Assembly: GCF_029433855.1 (NCBI RefSeq)
Contig: NZ_JAROAU010000003.1
Coordinates: forward strand, 1,808,484 to 1,872,483
Reading direction: 5' to 3'
Length of the DNA stretch: 64,000 nt
Origin: Candidatus Kosakonia sp. 282A-S69
Lineage (GTDB): Bacteria > Pseudomonadota > Gammaproteobacteria > Enterobacterales > Enterobacteriaceae
Shown: positions 33,663 to 46,215 of the stretch, in pieces
Numbering within the stretch: position 1 is the stretch's first letter
Layout: every line of letters begins with the position of its first letter
Program-made: the position numbers and the translations under genes
The notes under the pieces: model-generated
The model's database searches: none
Seen by the model: only the letters and a program-made list of their open reading frames with translations
Told to the model about the DNA's origin: nothing

Positions 33663-34415
33663 ATGATCCCGGAAAAGCGAATTATTCGACGCATTCAGTC
33701 TGGCGGCTGTGCTATCCATTGTCAGGATTGCAGCATCAGCCAGCTTTGCATCCCCTTTACTCTTAATGAGCATGAGCTGGATCAGCTCGACAATATCATT
33801 GAGCGTAAAAAGCCCATCCAGAAAGGTCAGACCCTGTTTAAAGCAGGCGATGAGCTGAAATCGCTCTACGCTATCCGTTCTGGCACTATCAAAAGCTATA
33901 CCATCACCGAACAGGGCGATGAGCAGATCACCGGCTTCCATCTGGCGGGCGATCTGGTGGGCTTTGATGCCATCGGAACCGGCCATCACCCAAGCTTCGC
34001 TCAGGCGCTGGAGACCTCAATGGTCTGTGAGATCCCGTTCGAAACGCTGGACGATCTCTCCGGTAAAATGCCGAGCCTGCGCCAGCAGATGATGCGTCTG
34101 ATGAGCGGCGAGATCAAAGGCGATCAGGATATGATCCTGCTGCTGTCGAAGAAAAACGCGGAAGAGCGTCTGGCGGCATTTATCTATAACCTCTCCCGCC
34201 GTTTTGCGCAGCGTGGTTTCTCACCGCGTGAATTCCGTCTGACCATGACCCGCGGCGACATCGGCAACTACCTGGGCCTGACCGTTGAGACCATCAGCCG
34301 TCTGCTGGGTCGTTTCCAGAAGAGCGGCATGCTGGCGGTGAAGGGGAAATATATCACTATTGAGAATGGCGATCTGCTCTCTGAGCTGGCGGGTCACGCC
34401 CGTAACGTTGCCTGA
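33663..34415 (+). CDS. fnr: Oxygen-sensing transcription factor FNR
   Basis: Global regulator of anaerobic genes; a [4Fe-4S] cluster makes it dimerise and bind DNA without oxygen. The ligands Cys20, Cys23, Cys29 and Cys122 are all present. A cyclic-nucleotide-binding-type beta barrel is followed by a C-terminal helix-turn-helix ([18 protein letters not shown]) whose VETISR block reads the TTGAT half-site. Length is 250 residues, as in E. coli. Likely local targets are ydfZ, possibly ynfEGH-dmsD, and fnr itself. Confidence 0.98.
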   Translation: MIPEKRIIRRIQSGGCAIHCQDCSISQLCIPFTLNEHELDQLDNIIERKKPIQKGQTLFKAGDELKSLYAIRSGTIKSYTITEQGDEQITGFHLAGDLVGFDAIGTGHHPSFAQALETSMVCEIPFETLDDLSGKMPSLRQQMMRLMSGEIKGDQDMILLLSKKNAEERLAAFIYNLSRRFAQRGFSPREFRLTMTRGDIGNYLGLTVETISRLLGRFQKSGMLAVKGKYITIENGDLLSELAGHARNVA

Positions 34416-34435
34416 TTTTTTACCCCACCTTTTGC

Positions 34436-34484
34436 CCTTTTGCCGGGTCATTACATTTTTCTGATTTATTGATCCGGCAAAAGG
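34436..34484 (+). repeat. Inverted repeat after fnr
   Basis: CCTTTTGCCGG (34436-34446) and CCGGCAAAAGG (34474-34484) are perfect 11-bp inverted copies 27 bases apart, in the fnr-uspE gap. A long-loop hairpin could form at the fnr mRNA end; no T run follows, so it may be an operator or a stabiliser instead. Confidence 0.6.
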
Positions 34485-34560
34485 TTTCCGCTGTTTCATT
34501 CAGCTTATATGGGTTATCTTTTACTGTCAGAGAGTGGTGACAGATGTAAGGAGACCCTGT

Positions 34561-35511
34561 ATGGCTAAGTATCAGAATATGTTGGTCGCCATCGATCCTA
34601 ATCAGGACGATCAACCCGCATTACGACGTGCCGTGTATTTGCATCAACGGATTGGCGGTCGGATCAAAGCTTTTTTGCCGATTTACGACTTCTCATACGA
34701 GATGACCACCCTTCTCTCCCCCGATGAGCGAACGGCAATGCGCCAGGGTGTTATCAGCCAGCGCACCGCATGGATCCGCGAACAGGCGAAATACTATATC
34801 GACTCGGGTGTGCCCATCGACATCAAAGTGGTGTGGCATAACCGTCCCTTCGAAGCCATTATTCAGGAAGTGCTCTCCGGCGGCCACGATCTGCTGCTGA
34901 AGATGACGCATCAGCACGATAAACTCGAATCGGTGATTTTTACCCCGACCGACTGGCATCTGCTGCGTAAATGCCCCTGCCCGGTATGGATGGTAAAAGA
35001 TCAGCCATGGCCGGAAGGCGGTCGCGCTGTCGTTGCCGTTAACCTTGCCAGCGAAGAGATCTACCACAACGCGCTGAATGAGAAGCTGGTGAAAGAGACC
35101 CAGCATCTTGCTGAACAGGTCAACCATACTGAAGTGCACCTTGTCGGTGCTTATCCTGTCACCCCCATCAATATTGCTATTGAACTGCCGGAGTTTGATC
35201 CGAGCGTCTATAACGACGCCATTCGCGGCCAGCATCTGCTGGCGATGAAAGCGCTGCGGCAAAAGTTTGGTATCGATGAGAAAATGACGCATGTCGAGAA
35301 GGGATTGCCGGAAGAGGTGATCCCGGATCTGGCGGAACATCTGCAGGCCGGGATTGTGGTGCTTGGCACCATTGGCCGCACCGGTATCTCCGCCGCGTTT
35401 CTCGGCAATACCGCAGAGCAGGTGATCGATCACCTGCGCTGCGATTTGCTGGTTATCAAACCGGATGATTACCAGTCGCCCGTTGAACTGGATGATGACG
35501 AAGACGACTAA
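34561..35511 (+). CDS. uspE: Universal stress protein UspE
   Basis: Tandem-domain universal stress protein, 316 residues (E. coli length). Domain 1 is about 1-150 and domain 2 about 155-305. The second domain has the nucleotide-type loop [21 protein letters not shown]; the first lacks it. The tail is acidic (ELDDDEDD). UspE takes part in stress resistance, motility and cell aggregation. ATG 34561 (MAKYQNML) has AGGAG eight bases upstream; the nine extra upstream codons are not used. Confidence 0.96.
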   Translation: MAKYQNMLVAIDPNQDDQPALRRAVYLHQRIGGRIKAFLPIYDFSYEMTTLLSPDERTAMRQGVISQRTAWIREQAKYYIDSGVPIDIKVVWHNRPFEAIIQEVLSGGHDLLLKMTHQHDKLESVIFTPTDWHLLRKCPCPVWMVKDQPWPEGGRAVVAVNLASEEIYHNALNEKLVKETQHLAEQVNHTEVHLVGAYPVTPINIAIELPEFDPSVYNDAIRGQHLLAMKALRQKFGIDEKMTHVEKGLPEEVIPDLAEHLQAGIVVLGTIGRTGISAAFLGNTAEQVIDHLRCDLLVIKPDDYQSPVELDDDEDD

Positions 35512-35517
35512 GCAGTA

Positions 35518-35541
35518 AACCCGCCGCGAGGCGGGTTGTTT
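35518..35541 (+). terminator. Terminator of uspE
   Basis: AACCCGCC and GGCGGGTT with a GCGA loop, followed by GTTTT. It also faces the convergent channel gene, whose stop codon is at 35541. Confidence 0.88.
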
Positions 35542-36653
35542 TATCCTGCCGGTTGTTCACTCGGCGACTCTGCGGAGGCCGCTTCTACCGCCAGCCCACC
35601 TTTCACCACCACACACGGTATCGCCAGCTCAATCTCTTCTGCCGCCAGCTGCTCCATAATGCGGATATTGATCTCCTGCTGAATATCCATATAGGTGTTG
35701 TAATCCGCTGAATTCACAATATGCACCACTTCAAAGTTCAGCCGGTCGGTACCGAAGCCGAGGAAGTGAGCGCGATCGAAACGGGTATTGCCTACGTCGG
35801 TAATGATGGTTTTCACCATCTCGCCCACTTTGCGCAGCTTATCCGGCGGCGTGGTGAGCGCGAGGCCAAAGGTGAAGACGATACGGCGCGTCTGCATACG
35901 CTTATAGTTATGCAGCGTTTGCTGCAGCAGGATGGCGTTGCCGCAGACAATCTGCTCCCCGCTCAGGCTGCGAATACGTGTGGTTTTAAGCCCAATATGC
36001 TCGATGGTCCCGGCTACGTCGCCGAACACCACAAAGTCACCGATCTCAAAAGGCTTATCGAAGCCGATGGAGAGCGAGGCAAAAACATCGCTCAGAATGG
36101 TTTGCACCGCCAGCGCAATGGCGATACCGCCTACCCCGAGACTCGCCACCAGCGCGGTAATATTGACACCGACGTTCGCCAGGATCGACAGCAGCATCAT
36201 CGTCCAGAGCATCATGCGCAGCAGCAGACCGGCAATCACCATGGTGACCGGGTTTTTACTGGTATTAGGGGAGTACATCAGGTGGCGCATCCACGAGACC
36301 ACGCCCTGATCAAGCCAGAGCGCAATCTGGATCGCCAGCACTAAAAACCAGGCGTGCCCGAGGGTGTTAAAAAGATGATCGGGAAGGTCGACGAAGCGCA
36401 GGCTGAAAAGTAACGCCGCCACAAAGAGCAGGAATTTGCTGGTGCGCCTGAGCATATCCACCACAACATGCTGCAACGTGCCAACACCGCCCTGCTTTTC
36501 ACTCCAGTTATGCGCGCCTTTCAGCACCATTTTCAGTAAGTGGGTAAAGAGCCAGTAGACCACCAGCGTCACAATCACCACCGTACCAAGGCCAATCCAG
36601 AATGAGGGCAGCATTAAGATGGATATAAAGTCAAAACGTGACAAAAACGTCAT
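35541..36653 (-). CDS. MscS-family mechanosensitive channel
   Basis: A 370-residue inner-membrane protein: four or five hydrophobic helices, then the pore-lining helix with the alanine/glycine pattern LVASLGVGGIAIALAVQTILSDVFAS, then the soluble beta and alpha/beta domains (SIGFDKPFEIGDFVVF, GTIEHIGLKTTRIRS). These are the hallmarks of MscS channels that open on hypo-osmotic shock. E. coli has the MscS homologue ynaI near this locus, but this sequence is not YnaI, so no symbol is given. The C-terminal 20 residues are Ala/Ser/Glu-rich. Confidence 0.88.
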   Translation of the reverse strand: MTFLSRFDFISILMLPSFWIGLGTVVIVTLVVYWLFTHLLKMVLKGAHNWSEKQGGVGTLQHVVVDMLRRTSKFLLFVAALLFSLRFVDLPDHLFNTLGHAWFLVLAIQIALWLDQGVVSWMRHLMYSPNTSKNPVTMVIAGLLLRMMLWTMMLLSILANVGVNITALVASLGVGGIAIALAVQTILSDVFASLSIGFDKPFEIGDFVVFGDVAGTIEHIGLKTTRIRSLSGEQIVCGNAILLQQTLHNYKRMQTRRIVFTFGLALTTPPDKLRKVGEMVKTIITDVGNTRFDRAHFLGFGTDRLNFEVVHIVNSADYNTYMDIQQEINIRIMEQLAAEEIELAIPCVVVKGGLAVEAASAESPSEQPAG

Positions 36654-36716
36654 CCTTCCTCCTTATCAAAAAGATCAAGCAAGAAGTATAGACGCTCTGA
36701 CAAGCCTGACTGCGGA

Positions 36717-36745
36717 CAAAAAAATACCGCTCCGAAGAGCGGTAT
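36717..36745 (-). terminator. Terminator of pntAB
   Basis: ATACCGCTC (36724-36732) and GAGCGGTAT (36737-36745) around CGAA; a run of T follows on the transcript strand (A-run 36717-36724 on the plus strand). Confidence 0.9.
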
Positions 36746-36761
36746 GAGTAAGCAGTGAATC

Positions 36762-38153
<1,392 letters not shown>

Positions 38154-38160
38154 TTACCCC

Positions 38161-40185
<2,025 letters not shown>

Positions 40186-41130
40186 ATGAAGCTCAACTAC
40201 ACCCTCCTGGCGTCAGCACTTCTGTCCGCAACCGCGTTTACGGCTAACGCTGCGACAGAGTTAACACCGGAGCAAGCCGCTGCGGTGAAGCCTTACGATC
40301 GCATCGTGATTACCGGACGTTTTAACGCGATTGGCGATGCGGTTAACGCCGTCTCCAAACGCGCAGATAAAGAGGGCGCAGCGTCCTTTTATGTCGTTGA
40401 CACCTCTGATGCCAATAACAGCGGCAACCAGCGCGTGACAGCCGATCTCTACAAAGCTGACGCGGCAAAAGCAGACAAGCCGACCTATCGCGTCATCAAT
40501 GGCGTAACCGAATATCCAAAAGATAAAGCCATTGCGCTTGAGCCTTACGATACCGTGACGGTTCAGGGCTTCTACCGCACCCAGCCTGAAGTGAACGATG
40601 CCATCAGCAAAGCGGCGAAAGCCAAGGGCGCTGATGCGTTCTACATCGTGCGCCAGGTTGATGCCAACCAGGGCGGCAACCAGCTGATCACTGCGTTCAT
40701 CTATAAAGCCAATGCGAAAAAACGCGTGATTCAGAGCGCAGACGCTATTCCGCGTGACTCCGACGCGGGCCGTGCCGCGCTGGCGAAGGGCGGTGAAGAA
40801 GCGAAGCGGGTTGAAATTCCAGGCGTCGCGTCTGATGCCACCGCAGGCGTTGGCGTTGGTCGCTTCTTCGAAACGCAATCCTCTACCGGCGGTCGTTACA
40901 GTGTCACGCTTCCGGACGGTAAAAAAATTGAAGAGCTGAATAAAATCACCGCCGCGCAGATGGTGCCTTTCGACAGCGTTAAGTTCACCGGCAACTATGG
41001 CAACATGACCGAGATCTCCTATCAGGTCGCCAAACGTGCCGCCGCGAAAGGCGCGAAGTACTATCACATCACGCGTCAGTGGTCTGAAAGCGGCAACAAC
41101 ATGACCATCAGCGCTGATCTCTATAAATAA
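40186..41130 (+). CDS. ydgH: Periplasmic DUF1471 (BhsA/McbA-type) triple-domain protein YdgH
   Basis: Exported protein of 314 residues, as in E. coli. The signal peptide is cut after Ala-Asn-Ala. Three repeated DUF1471 domains follow, each with a KPYDRIVITGRF / EPYDTVTVQGFY / VPFDSVKFTGNY strand and a later block with ...GADAFYIVRQ or ...GAKYYHITRQ. Single DUF1471 proteins affect stress response and biofilm; YdgH affects envelope homeostasis. ATG 40186 has AAGGA upstream; ten codons earlier the frame is open but lacks a signal peptide. Confidence 0.94.
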   Translation: MKLNYTLLASALLSATAFTANAATELTPEQAAAVKPYDRIVITGRFNAIGDAVNAVSKRADKEGAASFYVVDTSDANNSGNQRVTADLYKADAAKADKPTYRVINGVTEYPKDKAIALEPYDTVTVQGFYRTQPEVNDAISKAAKAKGADAFYIVRQVDANQGGNQLITAFIYKANAKKRVIQSADAIPRDSDAGRAALAKGGEEAKRVEIPGVASDATAGVGVGRFFETQSSTGGRYSVTLPDGKKIEELNKITAAQMVPFDSVKFTGNYGNMTEISYQVAKRAAAKGAKYYHITRQWSESGNNMTISADLYK

Positions 41131-41146
41131 GGCGACGCGCAGAGAA

Positions 41147-41175
41147 AAGGCGGCACAGAAAGCCGCCTTTTTTTT
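41147..41175 (+). terminator. Terminator of ydgH
   Basis: AAGGCGGC (41147-41154) pairs with GCCGCCTT (41162-41169) over seven bases, followed by a long T run. Confidence 0.92.
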
Positions 41176-41327
41176 CGGTTTTATCTACTTTTTCACAAAA
41201 TACCCCTCGCCCTCATTGCATGCCCTGACGACTCTCCGTAAAATTCCGCGCCTAGTGATATCCACCATATTTATGCGCTCCGGCAAAATAATTATTCTGG
41301 ATGAGTTGCTTTTTTGACAGGATAACA

Positions 41328-42710
41328 ATGGAAAAGAAACTTGGCCTTAGCGCTTTAACTGCGCTGGTCCTAAGCTCAATGCTTGGCGCGGGCGTCTTCA
41401 GCCTGCCGCAAAATATGGCGGAAGTCGCCAGCCCCGCAGCGCTGATTATCGGCTGGCTGATCACCGGCGTCGGCATCATTCTTCTCGCCTTCGCCATGCT
41501 GATCCTGACCCGTATCCGCCCGGATCTTGATGGCGGCATCTTCACCTATGCCCGCGAAGGCTTTGGCGAGCTGATCGGTTTCTGCTCCGCCTGGGGCTAC
41601 TGGTTATGCGCGGTGATCGCCAATGTCTCCTATCTGGTGATCGTCTTCTCTGCCCTCAGTTTTTTCACCGACAGCCCGTCGTTGCGGCTGTTTGGCGATG
41701 GCAACACCTGGCAGTCGATTGTCGGAGCTTCCGCGCTGCTGTGGATTGTTCATGCGCTGGTGCTGCGCGGCGTGCAAACCGCGGCGAGCATCAACCTGGC
41801 AGCAACGCTGGCGAAACTGGTCCCGCTGGGGCTGTTTGTTGTGCTGGCGGCGCTGGCCTTTAACCTCGATAAATTTTCCCTCGATTTCAGCGGCGTGGCG
41901 CTCGGCGTGCCGGTCTGGGAGCAGGTAAAAAACACCATGCTGATCACTCTGTGGGTGTTTATCGGCGTGGAGGGTGCGGTGGTGGTCTCTGCCCGCGCGC
42001 GTAATAAACAGGATGTGGGCCGCGCGACGCTGCTGGCGGTGCTGGCGGCACTGACGGTCTACCTGCTGGTGACGCTACTCTCCCTCGGCGTGGTTGCGCG
42101 TCCGGAGCTTGCGGAGATGCGTAATCCGTCCATGGCCGGGCTGATGGTGAAACTGCTGGGCAGCTGGGGCGAAGTGGTGATCGCAGCGGGGTTGATTATC
42201 TCCGTGTGCGGCGCCTACCTGAGCTGGACCATTATGGCCGCGGAAGTGCCGCTGCTGGCGTCAACGCATAAAGCCTTCCCGCGTATCTTCGCGCATCAGA
42301 ACAAACAGAGCGCGCCGGCGGCCTCGCTGTGGCTGACCAATGCCTCCGTGCAGATCTGCCTGGTGCTGATCTGGCTTACCGGCTCGGATTACAACACCCT
42401 GCTGACGATTGCTTCAGAGATGATCCTCGTGCCCTATCTGCTGGTTGGGGCCTTCCTGCTGAAAATCGCGCGTCGTCCGCTGCACCGCATGGTCGCCGTC
42501 GGAGCCTGCCTCTATGGCTTATGGCTGCTCTATGCCTCCGGCCCGATGCACCTGCTGCTCTCGGTGGTGCTCTATGCGCCTGGTCTGCTGGTCTTTATCT
42601 ACGCCCGCAGCACCCATAGCGAAACCGTCTCGCTGATGCAGCGCGAAAAGGTACTGATTCTCCTGCTACTGGTGGCCGCCCTGCCGGCCACCTGGATGCT
42701 GGTGCGCTGA
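41328..42710 (+). CDS. ydgI: Basic amino acid/arginine:ornithine-type antiporter YdgI (ArcD)
   Basis: APC-superfamily antiporter with about 12 or 13 helices, 460 residues as in E. coli. Family landmarks are LSSMLGAGVFSLPQNMA in helix 1 and FIGVEGAVVVSARARNKQDVG. It is annotated as a probable arginine/ornithine antiporter; the substrate is inferred from the family. ATG 41328 (MEKKLGLSALTAL) is preceded by ACAGGA. In K-12 folM follows; here it is missing and ydgC is convergent, two bases away. Confidence 0.93.
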   Translation: MEKKLGLSALTALVLSSMLGAGVFSLPQNMAEVASPAALIIGWLITGVGIILLAFAMLILTRIRPDLDGGIFTYAREGFGELIGFCSAWGYWLCAVIANVSYLVIVFSALSFFTDSPSLRLFGDGNTWQSIVGASALLWIVHALVLRGVQTAASINLAATLAKLVPLGLFVVLAALAFNLDKFSLDFSGVALGVPVWEQVKNTMLITLWVFIGVEGAVVVSARARNKQDVGRATLLAVLAALTVYLLVTLLSLGVVARPELAEMRNPSMAGLMVKLLGSWGEVVIAAGLIISVCGAYLSWTIMAAEVPLLASTHKAFPRIFAHQNKQSAPAASLWLTNASVQICLVLIWLTGSDYNTLLTIASEMILVPYLLVGAFLLKIARRPLHRMVAVGACLYGLWLLYASGPMHLLLSVVLYAPGLLVFIYARSTHSETVSLMQREKVLILLLLVAALPATWMLVR

Positions 42711-42712
42711 GC

Positions 42713-43048
42713 TCAGTGCAGGCGACTCCAGCAGTAAATTAACAGCCAGGCGCTGAGGCTCCAGCAGAGTACCGCACAGCCCAGCGCCGGCCCTACCCGC
42801 ATAAAAGCGGTGAAGTACCAGAGCGAAAGCAGATAGAGAAAGTAAGGGATGATCGCCCACATGCCAAAGAGGATGGTAGTGCGCAGCGCTTCGACACCGC
42901 GTTCGGAGGCGACAATATAGTGCGCAATCATCGCAAAGGTGGGAAAGAGCGGGATCAACCCGGCTATATAGTAGTTTTTTGTCTTCGCCAGCAGACCAAT
43001 CAGCACCACCACCAGCGCGCCAATCGCTGCTTTCATCAGCAATCCCAT
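42713..43048 (-). CDS. ydgC: GlpM-family membrane protein YdgC
   Basis: Inner-membrane protein of 111 residues with four helices, orthologous to E. coli YdgC (GlpM family). The strongly conserved block is GLLAKTKNYYIAGLIPLFPTF. Start: ATG 43048 (MGLLMKAAIG) gives the E. coli length; ATG 43051 just before it is equally possible. Function unknown; GlpM proteins have been linked to alginate or exopolysaccharide traits. Confidence 0.92.
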   Translation of the reverse strand: MGLLMKAAIGALVVVLIGLLAKTKNYYIAGLIPLFPTFAMIAHYIVASERGVEALRTTILFGMWAIIPYFLYLLSLWYFTAFMRVGPALGCAVLCWSLSAWLLIYCWSRLH

Positions 43049-43176
43049 CATTTTTCCTGTTAACACTTCAACAACATAGACCGCCAGCATAGCGGAAGCG
43101 CGTTCGTTTAGAAAAGAGTAATGGCAGGTTCTATCAAGGCGGTGTATGTTGACGTTTTTGTTCATCATGATGGCTT

Positions 43177-43893
43177 ATGAATAAGATCGTTTTTGTGGAA
43201 GACGACCCGGATGTGGGTGCACTGATTGCCGCATACCTTGGCAAACACGATATGGATGTGATTGTCGAGCCGAGAGGCGATCGCGCTGAAGAGGTGATCG
43301 CGCGGGAGCAGCCGGAGCTGGTGCTGCTCGATATTATGCTGCCAGGCAAAGATGGCATGACCCTGTGCCGCGATCTGCGCAAACAGTGGAACGGCCCGAT
43401 TGTGCTGCTGACCTCCCTTGACAGTGATATGAACCATATTCTGTCGCTGGAGATGGGCGCCAATGACTATATTCTGAAAACCACCCCTCCCGCCGTGCTG
43501 CTGGCGCGCCTGCGGCTCCATTTACGCCAGCGCAGCACAACGGCCGCCGAGCCTGCAGTCCCGTCGCTGAAACAGCATAAAACCATTACCTTCGGCACGC
43601 TGTCGATTGACCCTGTTAACCGCCAGGTCCTGCTGGCAGGCGACGAGGTGGCGCTCTCGACCGCCGACTTCGATCTGTTGTGGGAGCTTGCCACCCACGC
43701 GGGGCAAATTATGGATCGTGATGCGCTGCTGAAAAACCTGCGCGGCGTCAGCTACGACGGGATGGATCGCAGCGTGGATGTGGCGATTTCGCGCCTGCGC
43801 AAAAAGTTGCTCGACAGCGCCACGGAGCCCTATCGTATAAAAACCGTCCGTAACAAAGGCTATCTGTTTGCTCCCCATGCGTGGGACAACTGA
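43177..43893 (+). CDS. rstA: Response regulator RstA
   Basis: OmpR/PhoB-type response regulator paired with RstB. The receiver domain has the acidic pair Glu-Asp-Asp at 8-10 and the phosphoacceptor Asp52 in LVLLDIMLPG; the C-terminal winged helix includes MDRDALLKNLRGVSYDGMDRSVDVAISRLRKKL. Known E. coli targets include asr and csgD; asr in this window has an RstA box. Length 238 (E. coli 239). Confidence 0.97.
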   Translation: MNKIVFVEDDPDVGALIAAYLGKHDMDVIVEPRGDRAEEVIAREQPELVLLDIMLPGKDGMTLCRDLRKQWNGPIVLLTSLDSDMNHILSLEMGANDYILKTTPPAVLLARLRLHLRQRSTTAAEPAVPSLKQHKTITFGTLSIDPVNRQVLLAGDEVALSTADFDLLWELATHAGQIMDRDALLKNLRGVSYDGMDRSVDVAISRLRKKLLDSATEPYRIKTVRNKGYLFAPHAWDN

Positions 43894-43914
43894 AACCCGT
43901 AACCAGGTGTCACG

Positions 43915-45210
43915 ATGAAAAAGCTGTTCGTCCAGTTCTACCTTCTGCTGTTCGTCTGCTTTCTGGTGATGACGATGCTGGTGGGTCTGGTCTATAAATT
44001 TACCGCCGAGCGCGCCGGTCGCCAGTCTCTTGACGACCTGATGAAAAGCTCGCTCTACCTGATGCGCAGCGAGCTGCGCGAAATCCCGCCTCATGAGTGG
44101 GCAAAGACTTTAAAAGAGCTGGATCTCAACCTCTCTTTCGATCTGCAGGTCGAGCCGATGAATAAATTTACGCTTGAACCGGCGGCCGCACAGCGTCTGC
44201 GCGAAGGGGATATTGTCGCGCTTGATTCGGAATACACCTTTATCCAGCGCATTCCACGCAGCCACTATGTGCTGGCGGTTGGGCCGGTGCCCTATCTCTT
44301 TTTCCTGCATGAAACGCGGCTGCTGGATATGGGGCTGATGGCGCTGATTGCTATCTCGCTCGCCTTCCCGGTCTTTATCTGGATGCGCCCCCACTGGCAG
44401 GAGATGCTGCGGCTGGAATCTGCCGCCCAACGCTTCGGCGAGGGTCACCTTGAGGAGCGCATCCACTTTGACAGCGCCTCCAGTTTTGAACGACTCGGCA
44501 TCGCCTTCAACCAGATGGCGGACAATATCAACGCCCTTATTGCCAGTAAAAAGCAGCTGATTGACGGCATCGCCCATGAGTTGCGCACGCCGCTGGTCAG
44601 GCTACGTTACCGGCTGGAGATGAGCGATAACCTCAGCGAAGCGGAGCACACCGCGCTGAACCGCGATATCGGGCAACTGGAGGGGTTGATTGAGGAGTTG
44701 CTGACGTATGCCCGTCTCGATCGTCCACAAACTGAATTGCAGCTGACGACGCCGGATCTGCCCGCCTGGTTCAGTAGTTATCTTGACGATGCGCGCAGCA
44801 TGAACCCGCAGCACAGCTTGCTGCTCGACTGCCAGGTGGGCGACGGGTATGGCGCGCTCGATATGCGCCTGATGGAGCGCGTACTCGATAACCTGGTGAA
44901 TAATGCGCTGCGCTACAGCAAAGGAACTATCAAGGTAACGTTACAGCGCCAGGGTGCGCTTGCCAGCATGATGGTAGAGGATGATGGCCCCGGTATCGCA
45001 CCGGCGGAACGGGAACGCATTTTCGAACCCTTTGTGCGCCTCGACCCGAGCCGCGATCGCGCCACCGGCGGCTGCGGCTTAGGGCTGGCAATTGTCCACT
45101 CCATCGCCCAGGCCTTTGGTGGCAGCGTCAGCTGCGAGGAGAGCGATCTTGGCGGCGCGAAATTTACCTTTCAGTGGCCTGTCTACCATCACCTTCCGCT
45201 TCCTGTCTGA
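43915..45210 (+). CDS. rstB: Sensor histidine kinase RstB
   Basis: Membrane sensor, 431 residues. Helix 1 at about 5-28, a periplasmic domain, helix 2 at about 138-156, then HAMP, the dimerisation/phosphoacceptor helix with His221 in DGIAHELRTPLVRL, and an ATPase domain with N box (NLVNNALRYS) and G boxes (DDGPGIA, GCGLGLAIV). It starts 21 bases after rstA. In E. coli the pair is controlled by PhoPQ through MgrB-linked signals; I could not find a convincing PhoP box here. Confidence 0.96.
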   Translation: MKKLFVQFYLLLFVCFLVMTMLVGLVYKFTAERAGRQSLDDLMKSSLYLMRSELREIPPHEWAKTLKELDLNLSFDLQVEPMNKFTLEPAAAQRLREGDIVALDSEYTFIQRIPRSHYVLAVGPVPYLFFLHETRLLDMGLMALIAISLAFPVFIWMRPHWQEMLRLESAAQRFGEGHLEERIHFDSASSFERLGIAFNQMADNINALIASKKQLIDGIAHELRTPLVRLRYRLEMSDNLSEAEHTALNRDIGQLEGLIEELLTYARLDRPQTELQLTTPDLPAWFSSYLDDARSMNPQHSLLLDCQVGDGYGALDMRLMERVLDNLVNNALRYSKGTIKVTLQRQGALASMMVEDDGPGIAPAERERIFEPFVRLDPSRDRATGGCGLGLAIVHSIAQAFGGSVSCEESDLGGAKFTFQWPVYHHLPLPV

Positions 45211-45256
45211 CCGTAAACGCACAGTGGCTTATGCCCGGCTCCTGTGCTATAAACCA

Positions 45257-45277
45257 TAAGCATGTTGTAACTACAGG
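45257..45277 (+). other. Replication terminator (Ter) site next to tus, TerB-like
   Basis: AGCATGTTGTAACTACAG (45259-45276) fits the Ter consensus AGNATGTTGTAAYTAAA with one departure (C for A near the 3' end). It lies just before the tus ribosome site, where E. coli TerB lies, so bound Tus also represses its own gene. By the E. coli polarity rule, forks entering from the low-coordinate side are stopped and forks from the other side pass. Confidence 0.9.
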
Positions 45278-45285
45278 AGTAGAAA

Positions 45286-46215
45286 ATGGCCGCGTTAGAT
45301 CTGATTGACCGCCTGAACAGCACCTTTCGCCAGCTGGAGCATGAGCTGGCGGCGCTAAAGGCTGAACTGTGCGAGTGCCGCCTGATGGTCGCGCGCGTCT
45401 TTACCCTGCCGGAGATTGCCAAAGGTGCCGAGCACGATCCTCTTCCCACAATTGCGGTGAAGCAGCATATCGGCAAAGCTGCGGCCAGCCTCGCACTCAA
45501 TCACTACACTCACCTCTTTATTCAACAGCAGTCGGAAAACCGCAGCAGTAAAGCCGCCGTGCGGCTGCCCGGCGTGGTCTGTTATCAGGGGAGTGAGGCG
45601 ATGTTGCAGGCGCTGGAGGCGCGCATTACCACCATTAATACGCTTAAGCAGGCGTTTGAAAAGATCGTTACGCTGGAGTCCGGGCTGGCACCCACTGCAC
45701 GCTTCGAGTGGGTACACCGTCATCTGCCGGGGCTTATCACCCTTAATGCTTACCGCACGCTGACGCTGCTGCGTGCACCGGCGACCATCCGTTTCGGCTG
45801 GGCGAATAAACACATTATTAAAAATTTCACCCGCGATGAGGTGCTGGCGCAGCTGGAGAAGAGCCTGCGATCACCGCGCGCGGTGGCAGGCTGGAGCCGC
45901 GATGAGTGGCTGGCGCGCGTTCAGCAGGAGTACAACGATGTCGCCGCCCTGCCGCAGAAGGCACGATTGAAAATCAAACGCCCGGTGAAGGTGCAACCTA
46001 TCGCCCGCGTCTGGTACGCTGGCTCGCAAAAACAGGTGCAGCACGCCTGCCCGACGCCGATTATCACGCTGATCTCTGAAGAGAATGGCGGCGCGGTGCC
46101 GGACGTTGGCGAACTGCTGGACTACAACGCCGATAACGTTCAGCACCGCTACAAACCACAGGCGCAGCCCTTAACGCCGATCATTCCCCGGCTGCACCTC
46201 TACGTGGCGGATTAG
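45286..46215 (+). CDS. tus: Replication terminus-binding protein Tus
   Basis: DNA-binding protein of 309 residues (E. coli length) that sits on Ter sites as a one-way trap for DnaB helicase. The C-terminal two thirds, which carry the DNA-contacting strands, are best conserved: [49 protein letters not shown] and [12 protein letters not shown]. The N-terminal 60 residues are more divergent. ACAGGAG overlaps the Ter site. Its stop overlaps the fumC stop by four bases. Confidence 0.97.
   Translation: MAALDLIDRLNSTFRQLEHELAALKAELCECRLMVARVFTLPEIAKGAEHDPLPTIAVKQHIGKAAASLALNHYTHLFIQQQSENRSSKAAVRLPGVVCYQGSEAMLQALEARITTINTLKQAFEKIVTLESGLAPTARFEWVHRHLPGLITLNAYRTLTLLRAPATIRFGWANKHIIKNFTRDEVLAQLEKSLRSPRAVAGWSRDEWLARVQQEYNDVAALPQKARLKIKRPVKVQPIARVWYAGSQKQVQHACPTPIITLISEENGGAVPDVGELLDYNADNVQHRYKPQAQPLTPIIPRLHLYVAD

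Noticed and set aside
43080-43110. Possible PhoP box before rstA
   Set aside because: One half resembles GTTTA but the second, 11 bases on, does not match.
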